Source: an uncultured Bacteroidota bacterium
GTDB taxonomy: Bacteria; Bacteroidota; Bacteroidia; Bacteroidales; 4484-276
DNA: 40,775 bases
Assembly: GCA_903944895.1 (NCBI GenBank)
Contig: CAJATL010000101.1
Location: 1 to 40,775, forward strand
Direction of reading: 5' to 3'
In this document: piece by piece, positions 17,317 through 25,921 of the stretch
How positions within the stretch are numbered: position 1 is the first letter of the stretch
Layout: each line of letters starts with the position of its first letter
The notes under the pieces: model-generated
What the model was told of the DNA's origin: nothing
The model's database searches: none
Seen by the model: only the letters and a program-made list of their open reading frames with translations
Program-made: the position numbers and the translations under genes

Positions 17317-17439
17317 AAAAGCAATGCTGACCGAAAGCAATAATTTCTCAGGATTTGCTGAGAATCAGAATTACGGGCAAAGATTAGAAAATAATCGCTA
17401 TTAATTTGAGAAGAAAGTGGGGCGTTTGGTCAATTTGTA

Positions 17440-17447
17440 TATTTTTG
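17440..17447 (+). promoter_or_regulatory. -7 box of tRNA-Ser(CGA)
   Basis: TATTTTTG matches TAnnTTTG and lies 10 nt before the first tRNA base. No -33 TTTG is found at normal spacing (TTTG at 17425 is too close). Confidence 0.55.
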
Positions 17448-17457
17448 CAGCCGTTTC

Positions 17458-17546
17458 GGAGAGTTGGCAGAGCGGTCGAACGCGGCGGTCTCGAAAACCG
17501 TTTTCCGGTGTAAACTGGAACGAGGGTTCGAATCCCTCACTCTCCG
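17458..17546 (+). tRNA. tRNA-Ser (anticodon CGA)
   Basis: An 89-nt type II tRNA. Acceptor arms GGAGAGT (17458-17464) and ACTCTCC (17539-17545) are identical to those of the tRNA-Ser at 4328; discriminator G at 17546; anticodon stem-loop GCGGT-CTCGAAA-ACCGT gives CGA; variable arm of about 20 nt; T arm GAGGG-TTCGAAT-CCCTC. CCA is not encoded. It reads UCG codons. Confidence 0.97.
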
Positions 17547-17553
17547 CCGGATA

Positions 17554-17589
17554 AAAGCCTTGTAAGTGTGATGCTTGCAAGGCTTTTTT
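17554..17589 (+). terminator. Rho-independent terminator of tRNA-Ser(CGA)
   Basis: Stem AAAGCCTTGTAAG (17554-17566) with CTTGCAAGGCTTT (17574-17586, one G-T pair), 7-nt loop, then a T run. Its loop region resembles that of the terminator at 4427, consistent with the two tRNA loci being related copies. Confidence 0.9.
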
Positions 17590-18154
17590 AATTGCAGGAT
17601 TTTTTATTTTGGTTGATTTTAAAAATTTGCTGGAAGAAATCTTTTTTCAGGATTGAAATCAAGTTTAATATGCTGTCAGCCGGAACTTCTCAAAACCCAT
17701 TTCCATGCAGGAACAACTTCAATAATCAAATTGCTCTCCGGAATGGTCTCTTCGCTGTTAAATGTTACGATGGCTGAAATAATGGCAAGGGTCTTTTGCT
17801 GATTTTTTCAGTACAGTTAATTCAGGCTTTTCGACAGCATGTTTCAAAAACCATTTGTTAATCTGATAGGAACCCCATCCGGCTTGAGTTTTTGCCGGCT
17901 TTAAACAAAAGCGATAACAAAACCGGTAAATATTGTTCTGCATACAAAACAAAAACATCAGATAATGTTCTACATACAGAACAAAATGACTTGTTTTTGT
18001 CCGATTTGTTAACGGTGGAATAAATTTTCAGATAATCAAATTATGCTTATCAACGATTGCTTGCCAGCAATTTTGGACTTAACGGCAACCTCCACTTTAA
18101 GTGGTGACGCTGAATCTATTTTACTTATTTTTGTCACCAAATTTGCTACATGAA
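17590..18154. other. Spacer without a recognisable gene
   Basis: About 560 bp between the tRNA terminator and the hydrolase gene. The minus strand has two short open stretches in different frames (about 17958-17758, and a continuation below 17757 reading EETIPESNLIIEVVPAWKW) that look protein-like but lack a start, a known family or a joint frame. They may be the remains of a decayed gene. Nothing else is seen. Confidence 0.4.
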
Positions 18155-18874
18155 ATGAAGAAAAACAGGAATTTTTTGATGATGGTTATTTTAATGGCCT
18201 TTACGCAATTACTCAATGCCCAGACGCATGACGGCGGGCGAGAAACTGCAAAAATGTTCAAAAAAACCGTGAAAAAAGAAGTTGGCTTCAATTACCTGGT
18301 TTACCTTCCGGAGAATTACAGCAAAACCGAAAAATTCCCGCTGATTATGTTTCTTCATGGTTCAGGCGAGCGCGGAGATAGTCTGGCTTTGGTTAAGAAA
18401 AACGGCCTGCCGAAAATTGCTGAAGAAATGAACCTGCCTTTTATCGTAGTTTCACCACAATGTCCGGCCGAAAAATGGTGGGATGCCGAGGCTCTGAAAT
18501 ATTTGCTGGACGACCTTTTTAAAAAATTTAGCATCGATCAGAGCAGGGTTTATCTCACCGGTTTGAGCATGGGTGGCACCGGGACCTGGGAGATGGGCTG
18601 GAAGTATCCTGAATATTTTGCCGCCATTGCTCCGGTATGCGGCAGTGGCAACGACCTTCGGGTTTGCCTGATGAAGGATCTTCCGGTGTGGGCATTTCAC
18701 GGAGCAAAGGACGACGTGATTCCTTTGCATGCAAGCCAGGAAATGGTAGATGCGCTTAAAGAGTGTGGTGGCGATGTAAAATTCACCATTTATCCGGAGG
18801 CAGATCACGATGCATGGACCGAAACTTACAATAATCCCGAACTTTACAAATGGTTCCTCGAACATAAAAAGTAA
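18155..18874 (+). CDS. Secreted alpha/beta hydrolase (carboxylesterase/LpqC-like)
   Basis: The start at 18155 gives 239 residues with a signal peptide (MKKNRNFLMMVILMAFTQLLNA); an in-frame ATG at 18101 would bury it behind 18 unlikely residues. The fold is a single alpha/beta hydrolase domain: oxyanion region MFLHGSGERGD, nucleophile elbow GLSMGG (S138), acid in HGAKDD (D186), and base in DHDAW (H218). Relatives act as esterases on acylated sugars or other esters, and PULs often carry them to remove acetyl or feruloyl groups. The GH13 gene follows after 34 bp, so they are probably co-transcribed, which suggests a de-esterifying job during glucan breakdown. The true substrate is unknown. Confidence 0.85.
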   Translation: MKKNRNFLMMVILMAFTQLLNAQTHDGGRETAKMFKKTVKKEVGFNYLVYLPENYSKTEKFPLIMFLHGSGERGDSLALVKKNGLPKIAEEMNLPFIVVSPQCPAEKWWDAEALKYLLDDLFKKFSIDQSRVYLTGLSMGGTGTWEMGWKYPEYFAAIAPVCGSGNDLRVCLMKDLPVWAFHGAKDDVIPLHASQEMVDALKECGGDVKFTIYPEADHDAWTETYNNPELYKWFLEHKK

Positions 18875-18908
18875 TCTTTAAAATTAACTAATCACCAATT
18901 TAACTCCG

Positions 18909-20801
18909 ATGAATACGCTCAAAAAAAAGCCGGTTTCATTTTGTGAAATCTTGAAAAGAAGCGCGATCCTTTTCATCTTTACCTTTTGCTCAATTGCTCC
19001 ATTGTTTGCCCAGAAAACAATTCCTTTAAAAGTTGAACCGCCCTCCTGGTGGGCTGGAATGAATAATCCTGAACTGCAGTTGCTGGTTTATGGCGAAAAT
19101 ATCTCCGAAACCAAACCAGTATTAAATTATCCCGGCGTAAGCCTGATGAAAACTACAAAACTGGAAAGCGCCAATTACCTTTTCCTGGATTTACGTGTTG
19201 ATAAAACTGCAAAACCAGGAAACTTCGATATCACTTTTGTAAATGAAAAAAAGAAGGAAGTATCGAATTATAATTTTCAACTTTTTGAGAGAATCAAGGG
19301 GTCAGCAAACAGGCAGGGTTTTACCAGCAGTGACGCGATTTATCTGGTGATGCCCGATCGTTTTTCGAATGGAAATCCGGGCAACGATTCAGTTCCCGGC
19401 CTGTCGGAAGGTAGCGACCGATCGAAGCCCAGCGGCCGCCACGGTGGAGATATCCAGGGTATCGAAAATCATCTGGATTACATCTCGGAACTTGGCTTTA
19501 CAGCGGTCTGGTTTAATCCGCTGCTCGAAAATAATATGCCTGCCTTTTCGTACCATGGCTATTCGATTACCGATTTTTACAAAGTCGATGGACGATATGG
19601 AAGCAACCAGGATTACAAAAACCTGGTTGCGTCGATGCATAAAAAAAACCTGAAAGTGATTATGGATATGATTTTTAATCACTGCGGAAATAAACATTAC
19701 TGGATTAACGATTTGCCTTCACAGGACTGGATCAACCAGTTTCCCGAATATACCAAATCGAATTTCAGGGCGGGAACCGTTTTCGATCCACATGCCTCTG
19801 ATTACGACCGCAATATTTTCCAAAAAGGCTGGTTCGACACCATGATGCCCGATTTGAACCAAAACAACAAATATTTGAGTAATTACCTCATCCAAAACAG
19901 CATCTGGTGGATCGAATATGCCGGGCTTGACGGCATCCGCATGGATACTTATCCTTATCCCGAAAAGGAAGCTATGGCCGATTGGGCAAGGCGCTTAAGG
20001 GAAGAATATCCAAATTTTTCGATGGTTGGCGAAGCCTGGCTGCCGCAACCGGCGTTAGTCGCTCCCTGGTCTGATAATCCTGCTATCAAAACGGATTATA
20101 AATCTTACCTGCCTTATGTTTTTGACTTCCCGATGTACGATGGTTTCAGAATGGCTTTTAACGAAAAAGACTCATGGGGTGATGGAATCGTAAAAATGTA
20201 CGACATCCTTGCCCAGGATTATGTGTATGGCGAAAACCCAAAAATCGTCATTTTTGCCGATAACCATGATGGCGACCGTATTTTTACGAAGCTTCAGGAA
20301 AAAATGGACCGCTTTAAACTGGCGATGACTTTCCTGCTTACCACACGGGGCGTTCCTCAGATTTATTATGGTTCCGAAATCGTGGTGACAGGTTACGAAA
20401 ATCGAGGTCACGGCGATATCCGCAAAGATTTTCCGGGAGGATGGGAAAATGATGCACGGGATGCTTTTACACAGGCTGGCAGGACTGATCCCGAAAATGA
20501 AGCTTTTAATCATATCAAAACCTTGCTGAATTACCGGAAAACAAAAACCGCGCTGCATGATGGCCAGCTTAAGCATTTTATCCCTGTTGAAGGGGTTTAC
20601 GTTTATTTCAGGTACGATGATGCAGGCACCGTAATGGTGATTCTCAATAATTCGGATCAGGAAAGAAGTTTTGATCAGAAACGTTATGCTGAGATGATTA
20701 AAGGAGTTTCTTCAGGAAAAGATGTTTTAACGGGAAAATACATCGAATTCTCTACATTAAAAATTCCTGCAAAATCCAGTCTGGTGGTGGAGTTGAAGTA
20801 A
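18909..20801 (+). CDS. Secreted GH13 alpha-amylase family enzyme (cyclomaltodextrinase/neopullulanase type)
   Basis: This retaining alpha-glucan hydrolase of 630 residues has a signal peptide (cut near AQ34-35) and an N-terminal beta-sandwich (about 36-128: PPSWWAGMNNPELQLLVYG), characteristic of Bacteroidota cyclomaltodextrinase-type GH13. The TIM barrel (about 138-540) shows the four conserved regions: DMIFNH (253-258), GIRMDTYPY (342-350, nucleophile D346), MVGEAW (372-377, acid/base E375) and FADNHD (449-454, stabiliser D454). A short C-terminal sandwich follows. Export and lack of a lipobox suggest the periplasm, as for SusA. It should cut maltodextrins or pullulan-type links. Neighbours: the hydrolase 34 bp upstream and a repeat tract downstream. 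Confidence 0.93.
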   Translation: MNTLKKKPVSFCEILKRSAILFIFTFCSIAPLFAQKTIPLKVEPPSWWAGMNNPELQLLVYGENISETKPVLNYPGVSLMKTTKLESANYLFLDLRVDKTAKPGNFDITFVNEKKKEVSNYNFQLFERIKGSANRQGFTSSDAIYLVMPDRFSNGNPGNDSVPGLSEGSDRSKPSGRHGGDIQGIENHLDYISELGFTAVWFNPLLENNMPAFSYHGYSITDFYKVDGRYGSNQDYKNLVASMHKKNLKVIMDMIFNHCGNKHYWINDLPSQDWINQFPEYTKSNFRAGTVFDPHASDYDRNIFQKGWFDTMMPDLNQNNKYLSNYLIQNSIWWIEYAGLDGIRMDTYPYPEKEAMADWARRLREEYPNFSMVGEAWLPQPALVAPWSDNPAIKTDYKSYLPYVFDFPMYDGFRMAFNEKDSWGDGIVKMYDILAQDYVYGENPKIVIFADNHDGDRIFTKLQEKMDRFKLAMTFLLTTRGVPQIYYGSEIVVTGYENRGHGDIRKDFPGGWENDARDAFTQAGRTDPENEAFNHIKTLLNYRKTKTALHDGQLKHFIPVEGVYVYFRYDDAGTVMVILNNSDQERSFDQKRYAEMIKGVSSGKDVLTGKYIEFSTLKIPAKSSLVVELK

Positions 20802-20804
20802 AAT

Positions 20805-20869
20805 ACAAATCACAAATCACAAATCACAAATCACAAATCACAAATCACAAATCACAAATTTCAAATCAC
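20805..20869. repeat. Heptamer microsatellite (ACAAATC)n
   Basis: About eight tandem copies of the 7-mer ACAAATC begin 4 nt after the GH13 stop codon, the last ones with substitutions (ACAAATT, TCAAATC). It leads straight into the 84-91 bp minisatellite. Confidence 0.95.
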
Positions 20870-21085
20870 AAAGGGCAGAGCGCTCTGCGCTAAGCGCTAA
20901 GCGCTAAGCGACTTTCAGGAATCATAAAACACAAAATTCAAAATTCAAAACACAAAAGACAAAGGGCAGAGCGCTCTGCGCTAAGCGCTAAGCGACTTTC
21001 AGGAATCATAAAACACAAAATTCAAAATTCAAAACACAAAAGACAAAAGGCAGAGCGCTCTGCGCTAAGCGCTAAGCGACTTTCA
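20870..21085. repeat. Minisatellite, three units of 84-91 bp with an internal heptamer
   Basis: Units begin at 20870, 20961 and 21045, each opening with AAAGGGCAGAGCGCTCTGCG or one mismatch from it. Inside each unit lie the 14-bp palindrome GCAGAGCGCTCTGC and a run of the 7-mer CTAAGCG: three copies in unit 1, two in units 2 and 3. This exactly explains the 91 versus 84 bp lengths. Unit 3 is cut after the heptamers. The tract ends about 50 bp before the TTG start of the CotH gene, so copy-number change could alter spacing upstream of that gene. Confidence 0.95.
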
Positions 21086-21135
21086 CAAATCATAAATCAC
21101 CCAAGCTATAACACACTTTTCTAAAACTAAAAACA

Positions 21136-23403
21136 TTGAAATACTTTTTAAGCGTCTTTTTTTGTAGTATTCTGCTGCTGACTTTTACCGAAATTCACTC
21201 TCAGCCCATCTTTCCGGAAAATGGCGAGGTTTACCGTGATGATGTGGTTCCGCGTGTTGATATTCAAATCAATCCCGACACACTCATCTGGCTTTACGAA
21301 AATCCCGACAGTGACCTGGAATTTCATGCTGTTTTTATGTTCGACAATGGCACAATCAAAGATACCATGGAAAATGTGGGTTTCCGGCTGAGGGGAAATA
21401 CTTCCCGATATTCGGCCAAAAAATCTTTCAAAGTTTCGTTTAATAGTTTCGAAAGTGGACGAAAATACAACGGCCTCGAAAAAATGAATCTCAACGGCGA
21501 GCATAACGATCCTACCATTTCCCGTGCAAAAATTTGCTGGGATATGTTGCGGGAATCCGATATCCCGGCCCCGCGATCAAACCATGTGCGACTTTACATC
21601 AACAACAATTATCACGGCCTCTACCTCAGCGTTGAACATATTGATGAAGAGTTTGCCGAATCACGTTTCGGGAATAAGGATGGAAACCTTTACAAATGTT
21701 TATACCCGGCTGATCTTAAATATTTAGGCAGTAATCCGGATGTTTACAAATACCAGAGTGGCAACCATCGTGCTTACGACCTGAAGACCAATACTGCCGC
21801 GGACGATTATTCCGATCTAGCCAATTTTATCGCTATCCTCAATAATACGCCACTCAACGATTTGCCATGTAAGCTTGAGGAGGTTTTTAATGTGCAGGAT
21901 TTTTTAAAAATCATGGCTTTTGATGTGTTTACTGCCAATTGGGATGGCTACATTTTTAACAACAATAATTTTTACCTCTATCACAACACCAAAACCGGCA
22001 AATTTGAATATGTTGTTTATGACCCGGATAATACTTTTGGGATCGACTGGTTTGGGATTGATTGGTCGCAGCGCGATGTTTATGAATGGTCATCGGGCGA
22101 ACGCCCGCTCTACACAAGGATTATGCAGGTTCAGAAGTACCGAAACCAATACTCGAAATACCTCAAGGAGCTTTCTGATTTTACAGGAACTGCGGCCTAT
22201 TTCCCTTACATTTATTCACTTCGCGACAAAATTTATCCTTTTGTGGTTAACGATCCTTTTTACCCGTTGGATTACGGTTACGACATCAGCGATTTTACAT
22301 CATCATACGATTTTGGTACAGGCGCACATGTTCCCCAGGGATTAACTGAATATATCACCGACAGGCGGACTTCCCTCCAAAACCAGTTGGTTTTGAACGA
22401 TATTTATCCTGTTTTGAAATATCTCAATGCCCATCATTCAGGAGTTAATCAGCCGGTAGCTTTTAATGTTTTTGCCAACGATGATGGGGCAAACCTCGTG
22501 GTAAAACTTTCTTACACGGTAAATGCTGATTTGCCGCTAACTTTTGAGCAGATGTTCGACGATGGCAATCATGGAGATGGTGCTGCCGGGGATAATATTT
22601 ATGGTATATTTTTGGATGGATTTCCCAGTTCTACTACCATTTCATACACCATTCAGGCCACTGATAATTTCGGGAAAATGACCGAATTTCCTTGTGATCC
22701 TGCAACTTTGATTATTCCGCCGCCTTATGTTTCGGGTTTGTACATTAACGAATTTATGGCTTCAAACGAAACTTCCTTTGCCGACGAAAGTGGTGATTTT
22801 GACGATTGGATCGAGATTTACAATGGTGGCACAAGCCCTGTGTGGATGGGTGATAAATATCTTACCGATAATCTGGATAATCCCGACAAATGGCAGTTCC
22901 CGGATATTACGATTCCTGAAGGTGAATTTATGGTGGTTTGGGCTGATGAAGATGAAGGCGAGGGACCTTTGCATACGAGTTTTAAACTTTCTGCCGGCGG
23001 CGAGGAAATCGGGATTTTCGACAATGCCGCATCTGGTTTTGCAACCATCGATACCTACATTTATTCGGGACAAACAACCGATGTTTCGGAAGGCCGGAAT
23101 CCGGATGGTGGCGGTGAATGGAAATTTTACGAATTTCCGACTCCCGGAAAAAGCAATTTATTAAGCAGTCTGGACGAAAACCCTGCTACAAAAAGTCCTT
23201 TAGTGGTTTTCCCAAATCCTGCATCCGGCGGGTTCGTGCATTTTAACAAAACCATCGGTTGCACTGTTTACAATAGTTTAGGCGCAAGTGTCATTGAATT
23301 ACAAAACACAAGACAAATCGAAGTTAAATCATTATTTCCGGGAGTTTATTTTATCTCAACCAGTGATGGTGAAGTTGCCAGATTCATTCTTCTTCCCAGG
23401 TAA
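21136..23403 (+). CDS. CotH kinase-like protein with lamin-tail and T9SS domains
   Basis: The 755-residue protein starts at a TTG that gives an immediate signal peptide (KYFLSVFFCSILLLTFTEIHS). Residues about 35-420 are the CotH domain: VGFRLRGNTSRYSAKKSFKVSF (82-102), LNGEHNDPTISRAK (119-132), NWDGY..NNNFYLYHN and VYDPDNTFG (294-302), where the aspartates should bind metal/ATP. CotH proteins in spore coats are atypical protein kinases. A linker with an Ig-like stretch follows, then a lamin-tail domain (YINEFMASN, DDWIEIYNGG, GDKYLTDN) and a T9SS sorting domain (VVFPNPASGG to the C-terminus). It should therefore be exported across the outer membrane. Its place between GH13 and the MFS gene suggests a link to glucan use, mechanism unknown. 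Confidence 0.88.
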   Translation: MKYFLSVFFCSILLLTFTEIHSQPIFPENGEVYRDDVVPRVDIQINPDTLIWLYENPDSDLEFHAVFMFDNGTIKDTMENVGFRLRGNTSRYSAKKSFKVSFNSFESGRKYNGLEKMNLNGEHNDPTISRAKICWDMLRESDIPAPRSNHVRLYINNNYHGLYLSVEHIDEEFAESRFGNKDGNLYKCLYPADLKYLGSNPDVYKYQSGNHRAYDLKTNTAADDYSDLANFIAILNNTPLNDLPCKLEEVFNVQDFLKIMAFDVFTANWDGYIFNNNNFYLYHNTKTGKFEYVVYDPDNTFGIDWFGIDWSQRDVYEWSSGERPLYTRIMQVQKYRNQYSKYLKELSDFTGTAAYFPYIYSLRDKIYPFVVNDPFYPLDYGYDISDFTSSYDFGTGAHVPQGLTEYITDRRTSLQNQLVLNDIYPVLKYLNAHHSGVNQPVAFNVFANDDGANLVVKLSYTVNADLPLTFEQMFDDGNHGDGAAGDNIYGIFLDGFPSSTTISYTIQATDNFGKMTEFPCDPATLIIPPPYVSGLYINEFMASNETSFADESGDFDDWIEIYNGGTSPVWMGDKYLTDNLDNPDKWQFPDITIPEGEFMVVWADEDEGEGPLHTSFKLSAGGEEIGIFDNAASGFATIDTYIYSGQTTDVSEGRNPDGGGEWKFYEFPTPGKSNLLSSLDENPATKSPLVVFPNPASGGFVHFNKTIGCTVYNSLGASVIELQNTRQIEVKSLFPGVYFISTSDGEVARFILLPR

Positions 23404-23463
23404 AATCAAAAAAAAGAGATTCATCATTTTCAAAATATCATCGAAAATTAAAAATTACAGGTT

Positions 23464-24807
23464 ATGCTCGATTTCCAGAAAAAATTATCCAATGGCTTTT
23501 ATTTAGTTCTCGGCCTTCCTTCGACAGCGATGGGCTTTGGGCTTTCGATCCAGATCGCGGTTTTAAGTTGGATTTTATCCACAAAGTACAATCTTGATAT
23601 TCATCACATCGGTTTTGTGTGGGCTGCCGGGCCGATTGCCGGAATCCTGGGTCAGCCATTAATCGGGCTGATCAGTGATAAAGTCTGGTTTCTGGGCGGA
23701 CGCCGCCGTCCGTTTATCATTATTGGGGGTATTCTTACAGCCCTTGCTGTTCTTGCACTTCCTAATATTGGGGCGATAAACGATTTTCTGGGGCTTGGCA
23801 GTCTGATTGCCGTTGCCATCACCGTCGCCCTTACGCTTGATCTGGCCATCAACATCAGTTTTAATCCTACCCGCGCCATCATCGCCGACGTTACGCCAGA
23901 TGGTAACCCGCGAACCAAAGGTTACACCTGGATGCAGTCGATCTCAAATCTTTTCGGAAGTCTGGCCTACCTCACAGGTGCACTTTTGGGAAATTACACG
24001 CTGATTTATGCCGGGGCATTTGTAATCCTTGGCTTTTCGATTATTCCGATGTTTTTTATCGAAGAACCGCGTCATCTGGTTCAGAAAAAAGATGAGGTAA
24101 CTGCCGAAGCTACGCCCACACAATGGGGGCAGCTTTTCAGGATTTATGGTGCACATTTCTTTTCCTGGCTTGGCGTACAGACCATGTTCGTTTACATCAT
24201 CGCCTTCCTGCAGCAAAAAATGTTCAGCCCGGATGTGGTACAGAAATATGCCATCGTTCAGGAACTGAAGCAAAAAGGTGAACTGCTGACCGAAGAGTTG
24301 TTGAAGATCGAAAAACTCGTTTCAGACGAAACCGGTCAAATGATTGGGATTGCTTTCTTTCTGCTTAATGCCGTAAGTTTTTTAATGCCTGCATTTTTGC
24401 TCGAACCACTTTCACGAAAAATCGGACGGGTCAGGGTTCATGTGGCTTCGCTCACCATCATGGCGCTTGGCTACTTCACCATTGCCATGTTTGTACACAC
24501 CCCACTGATGCTTTATATCATGATTGCTGTGATTTGTGTTGGCTGGGCTGCCATTGTAAGTCTGCCATTTGCCATCATGTCCGAAAAAGTGGATAAAAGC
24601 CGGATGGGTTATTTTATGGGAATTTTCAACCTTTCGGTGGTTTTGCCACAGTTGGTTGCAAGTTTATTTTTAGGAACCGTAATCCAGAGTGCCGGAAACA
24701 AGAGCATCGTTTTCCTGATTAGCGCCGTTTCATTGGCTATTTCGGCATTTTTATGGGTTTTTGTGAGCGATAAAAGTTCATCACAACCCCAAAATCTTAA
24801 AAAATGA
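23464..24807 (+). CDS. SLC45-type MFS sugar transporter (maltose/oligosaccharide symporter)
   Basis: This 447-residue inner-membrane protein shows about 12 hydrophobic helices with the family signature GPIAGILGQPLIGLISDK and GGRRRPFII in the first cytoplasmic loop (about 60-85), typical of the GPH/SLC45 sugar-proton symporters. A hydrophilic central stretch (about 255-295, KQKGELLTEELLKIEKLVSDE) joins the two halves. In flavobacterial alpha-glucan loci an SLC45-type transporter sits beside GH13, GH65 and beta-PGM genes and brings maltose or maltodextrin into the cytoplasm; that is the likely role here too. Its stop codon overlaps the start of the next gene (ATGA), so the two proteins are translationally coupled. 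Confidence 0.92.
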   Translation: MLDFQKKLSNGFYLVLGLPSTAMGFGLSIQIAVLSWILSTKYNLDIHHIGFVWAAGPIAGILGQPLIGLISDKVWFLGGRRRPFIIIGGILTALAVLALPNIGAINDFLGLGSLIAVAITVALTLDLAINISFNPTRAIIADVTPDGNPRTKGYTWMQSISNLFGSLAYLTGALLGNYTLIYAGAFVILGFSIIPMFFIEEPRHLVQKKDEVTAEATPTQWGQLFRIYGAHFFSWLGVQTMFVYIIAFLQQKMFSPDVVQKYAIVQELKQKGELLTEELLKIEKLVSDETGQMIGIAFFLLNAVSFLMPAFLLEPLSRKIGRVRVHVASLTIMALGYFTIAMFVHTPLMLYIMIAVICVGWAAIVSLPFAIMSEKVDKSRMGYFMGIFNLSVVLPQLVASLFLGTVIQSAGNKSIVFLISAVSLAISAFLWVFVSDKSSSQPQNLKK

Positions 24808-25439
24808 TCGGAGCGACCATACCTTTCGAAGGTAAGGATTATTTGGTCGAAACCCTTTTGGGTAAAGGAAAATCGGCTTTTTCGTATCTTATTGCACATG
24901 AAACCGAAAAGCTGGTTTTAAAGGTTATTCACGATGAACCTTGCCCGTATTATGAATTTCAGGATAAGTATAAATCTGAAATTGCAGCTTACAACCGACT
25001 CATAAATTTAGGAGTGAATGTGCCCGGATTGAAAGGCGTGAATGAAGAGAAGCGCTGGATTTTCAAAGATTTTATTGATGGCGATACTGCGGCTCAACAC
25101 ATTGCCACCAACCAGTTGACAGATTATCACTTTGCGGAATTATTTAAAATGGCTGAAACAGCTAAAGAAGCCGGACTTAACCTGGATTTTTTTCCAACCA
25201 ATTTTGTGTTGGGCTGCGATAAGCTATATTACGTCGATTATGAGACAAATCCGTATCACGAGGATTGGAATCTCGAAAACTGGGGTTTGTTTTATTGGGT
25301 CAATAACGAAGGGATGAAAAAATTCCTGGAAACCGGTGATGCCGCTGCCATTAATGCCGATCAGGAAAAAGGAATCCCGATAAAAGAACCTTTCGTATCA
25401 GAGGTAAAAAGGATCATTCAAAAATTTTCTAAAATCTGA
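24804..25439 (+). CDS. Minimal protein-kinase-like protein coupled to the sugar transporter
   Basis: I know no characterised homologue. The 211-residue protein has the full set of kinase-fold landmarks in the right order: glycine-rich loop LLGKGKSAFSYL (18-29), VLK (K40), a helix-C glutamate (E59 in YKSEIAAY), a hinge WIFKDFI (85-91), a catalytic loop NLDFFPTN (126-133) with D128 and N133 at the D-x4-N spacing of HRDxxxxN, and a metal-binding aspartate in YVDYE (D145, in place of DFG). There is no activation segment of normal size, so it is closer to RIO or aminoglycoside/sugar-kinase forms than to Hanks kinases. ATGA overlap with the MFS gene suggests joint function: a kinase for the imported sugar or a regulator of the transporter. 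Both are inference. Confidence 0.75.
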   Translation: MIGATIPFEGKDYLVETLLGKGKSAFSYLIAHETEKLVLKVIHDEPCPYYEFQDKYKSEIAAYNRLINLGVNVPGLKGVNEEKRWIFKDFIDGDTAAQHIATNQLTDYHFAELFKMAETAKEAGLNLDFFPTNFVLGCDKLYYVDYETNPYHEDWNLENWGLFYWVNNEGMKKFLETGDAAAINADQEKGIPIKEPFVSEVKRIIQKFSKI

Positions 25440-25507
25440 TGAAACAGAAACATTGCCTCTTTTGTCCTTTTTTCTCACCAATAGATGAAGTTGATTAATT
25501 TTGTTTT

Positions 25508-25795
25508 ATGAAAACAATTATCGTAAATATTGATAATGAATCAAATGCAAAGACTTTATCAGATTTCCTTAAAAGTCTGAATTACGTGAAGTCGGTAAAA
25601 TATTATAGCGAGATTGATTCAGAATCTGGAACAATTGCGGAAGAAGATTGGATTAAACCCGGTCGGCCTGCAACAGACGAGGAATTTGATGATTTGATTA
25701 AAAAAGCAGAGGCAAGTAAAAGTATTCCTGCCGAAGATTCAAAAAGTCAAAATCTGAAAAAATTGGATGAATGGGCAATGATGAATCTTTCGTAG
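25508..25795 (+). CDS. Small acidic antitoxin-like protein, no toxin nearby
   Basis: A 95-residue protein with a beta-alpha-beta opening (MKTIIVNIDNESNAKTLSDFLKSL) and a charged C-terminal tail carrying KPGRPATDEEFDDLIKKAE and LKKLDEW. The GRPATDEEFDDLI type tail occurs in small antitoxin-like proteins of Bacteroidota and cyanobacteria. The next gene starts 126 bp later and is a GH31 enzyme, so there is no partner toxin on this strand, and none is seen on the other. It may be an orphan or the remnant of a toxin-antitoxin pair. Confidence 0.65.
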   Translation: MKTIIVNIDNESNAKTLSDFLKSLNYVKSVKYYSEIDSESGTIAEEDWIKPGRPATDEEFDDLIKKAEASKSIPAEDSKSQNLKKLDEWAMMNLS

Positions 25796-25921
25796 TTTTT
25801 ATTGAATGCGATATTTGAAAAGACAATTCCTGACAGTCCGATAATTGGGGAATGTTAGGTTTAGAATCAATACGTTATAAAATTTTACTATCCTCAATAA
25901 TTCACAGATTTTTTTTGATTC

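Noticed and set aside
4328-17546. tRNA genes as pseudogenes because CCA is missing
   Set aside because: CCA is commonly not encoded in Bacteroidota; all arms pair well and both have promoters and terminators.
17592-17958. Two short ORFs after tRNA-Ser(CGA)
   Set aside because: No family, no joint frame and no start region; at most a decayed gene, noted as a spacer.
20805-21085. CRISPR-like array
   Set aside because: Units are directly adjacent with no unique spacers, and there are no cas genes; it is a minisatellite.
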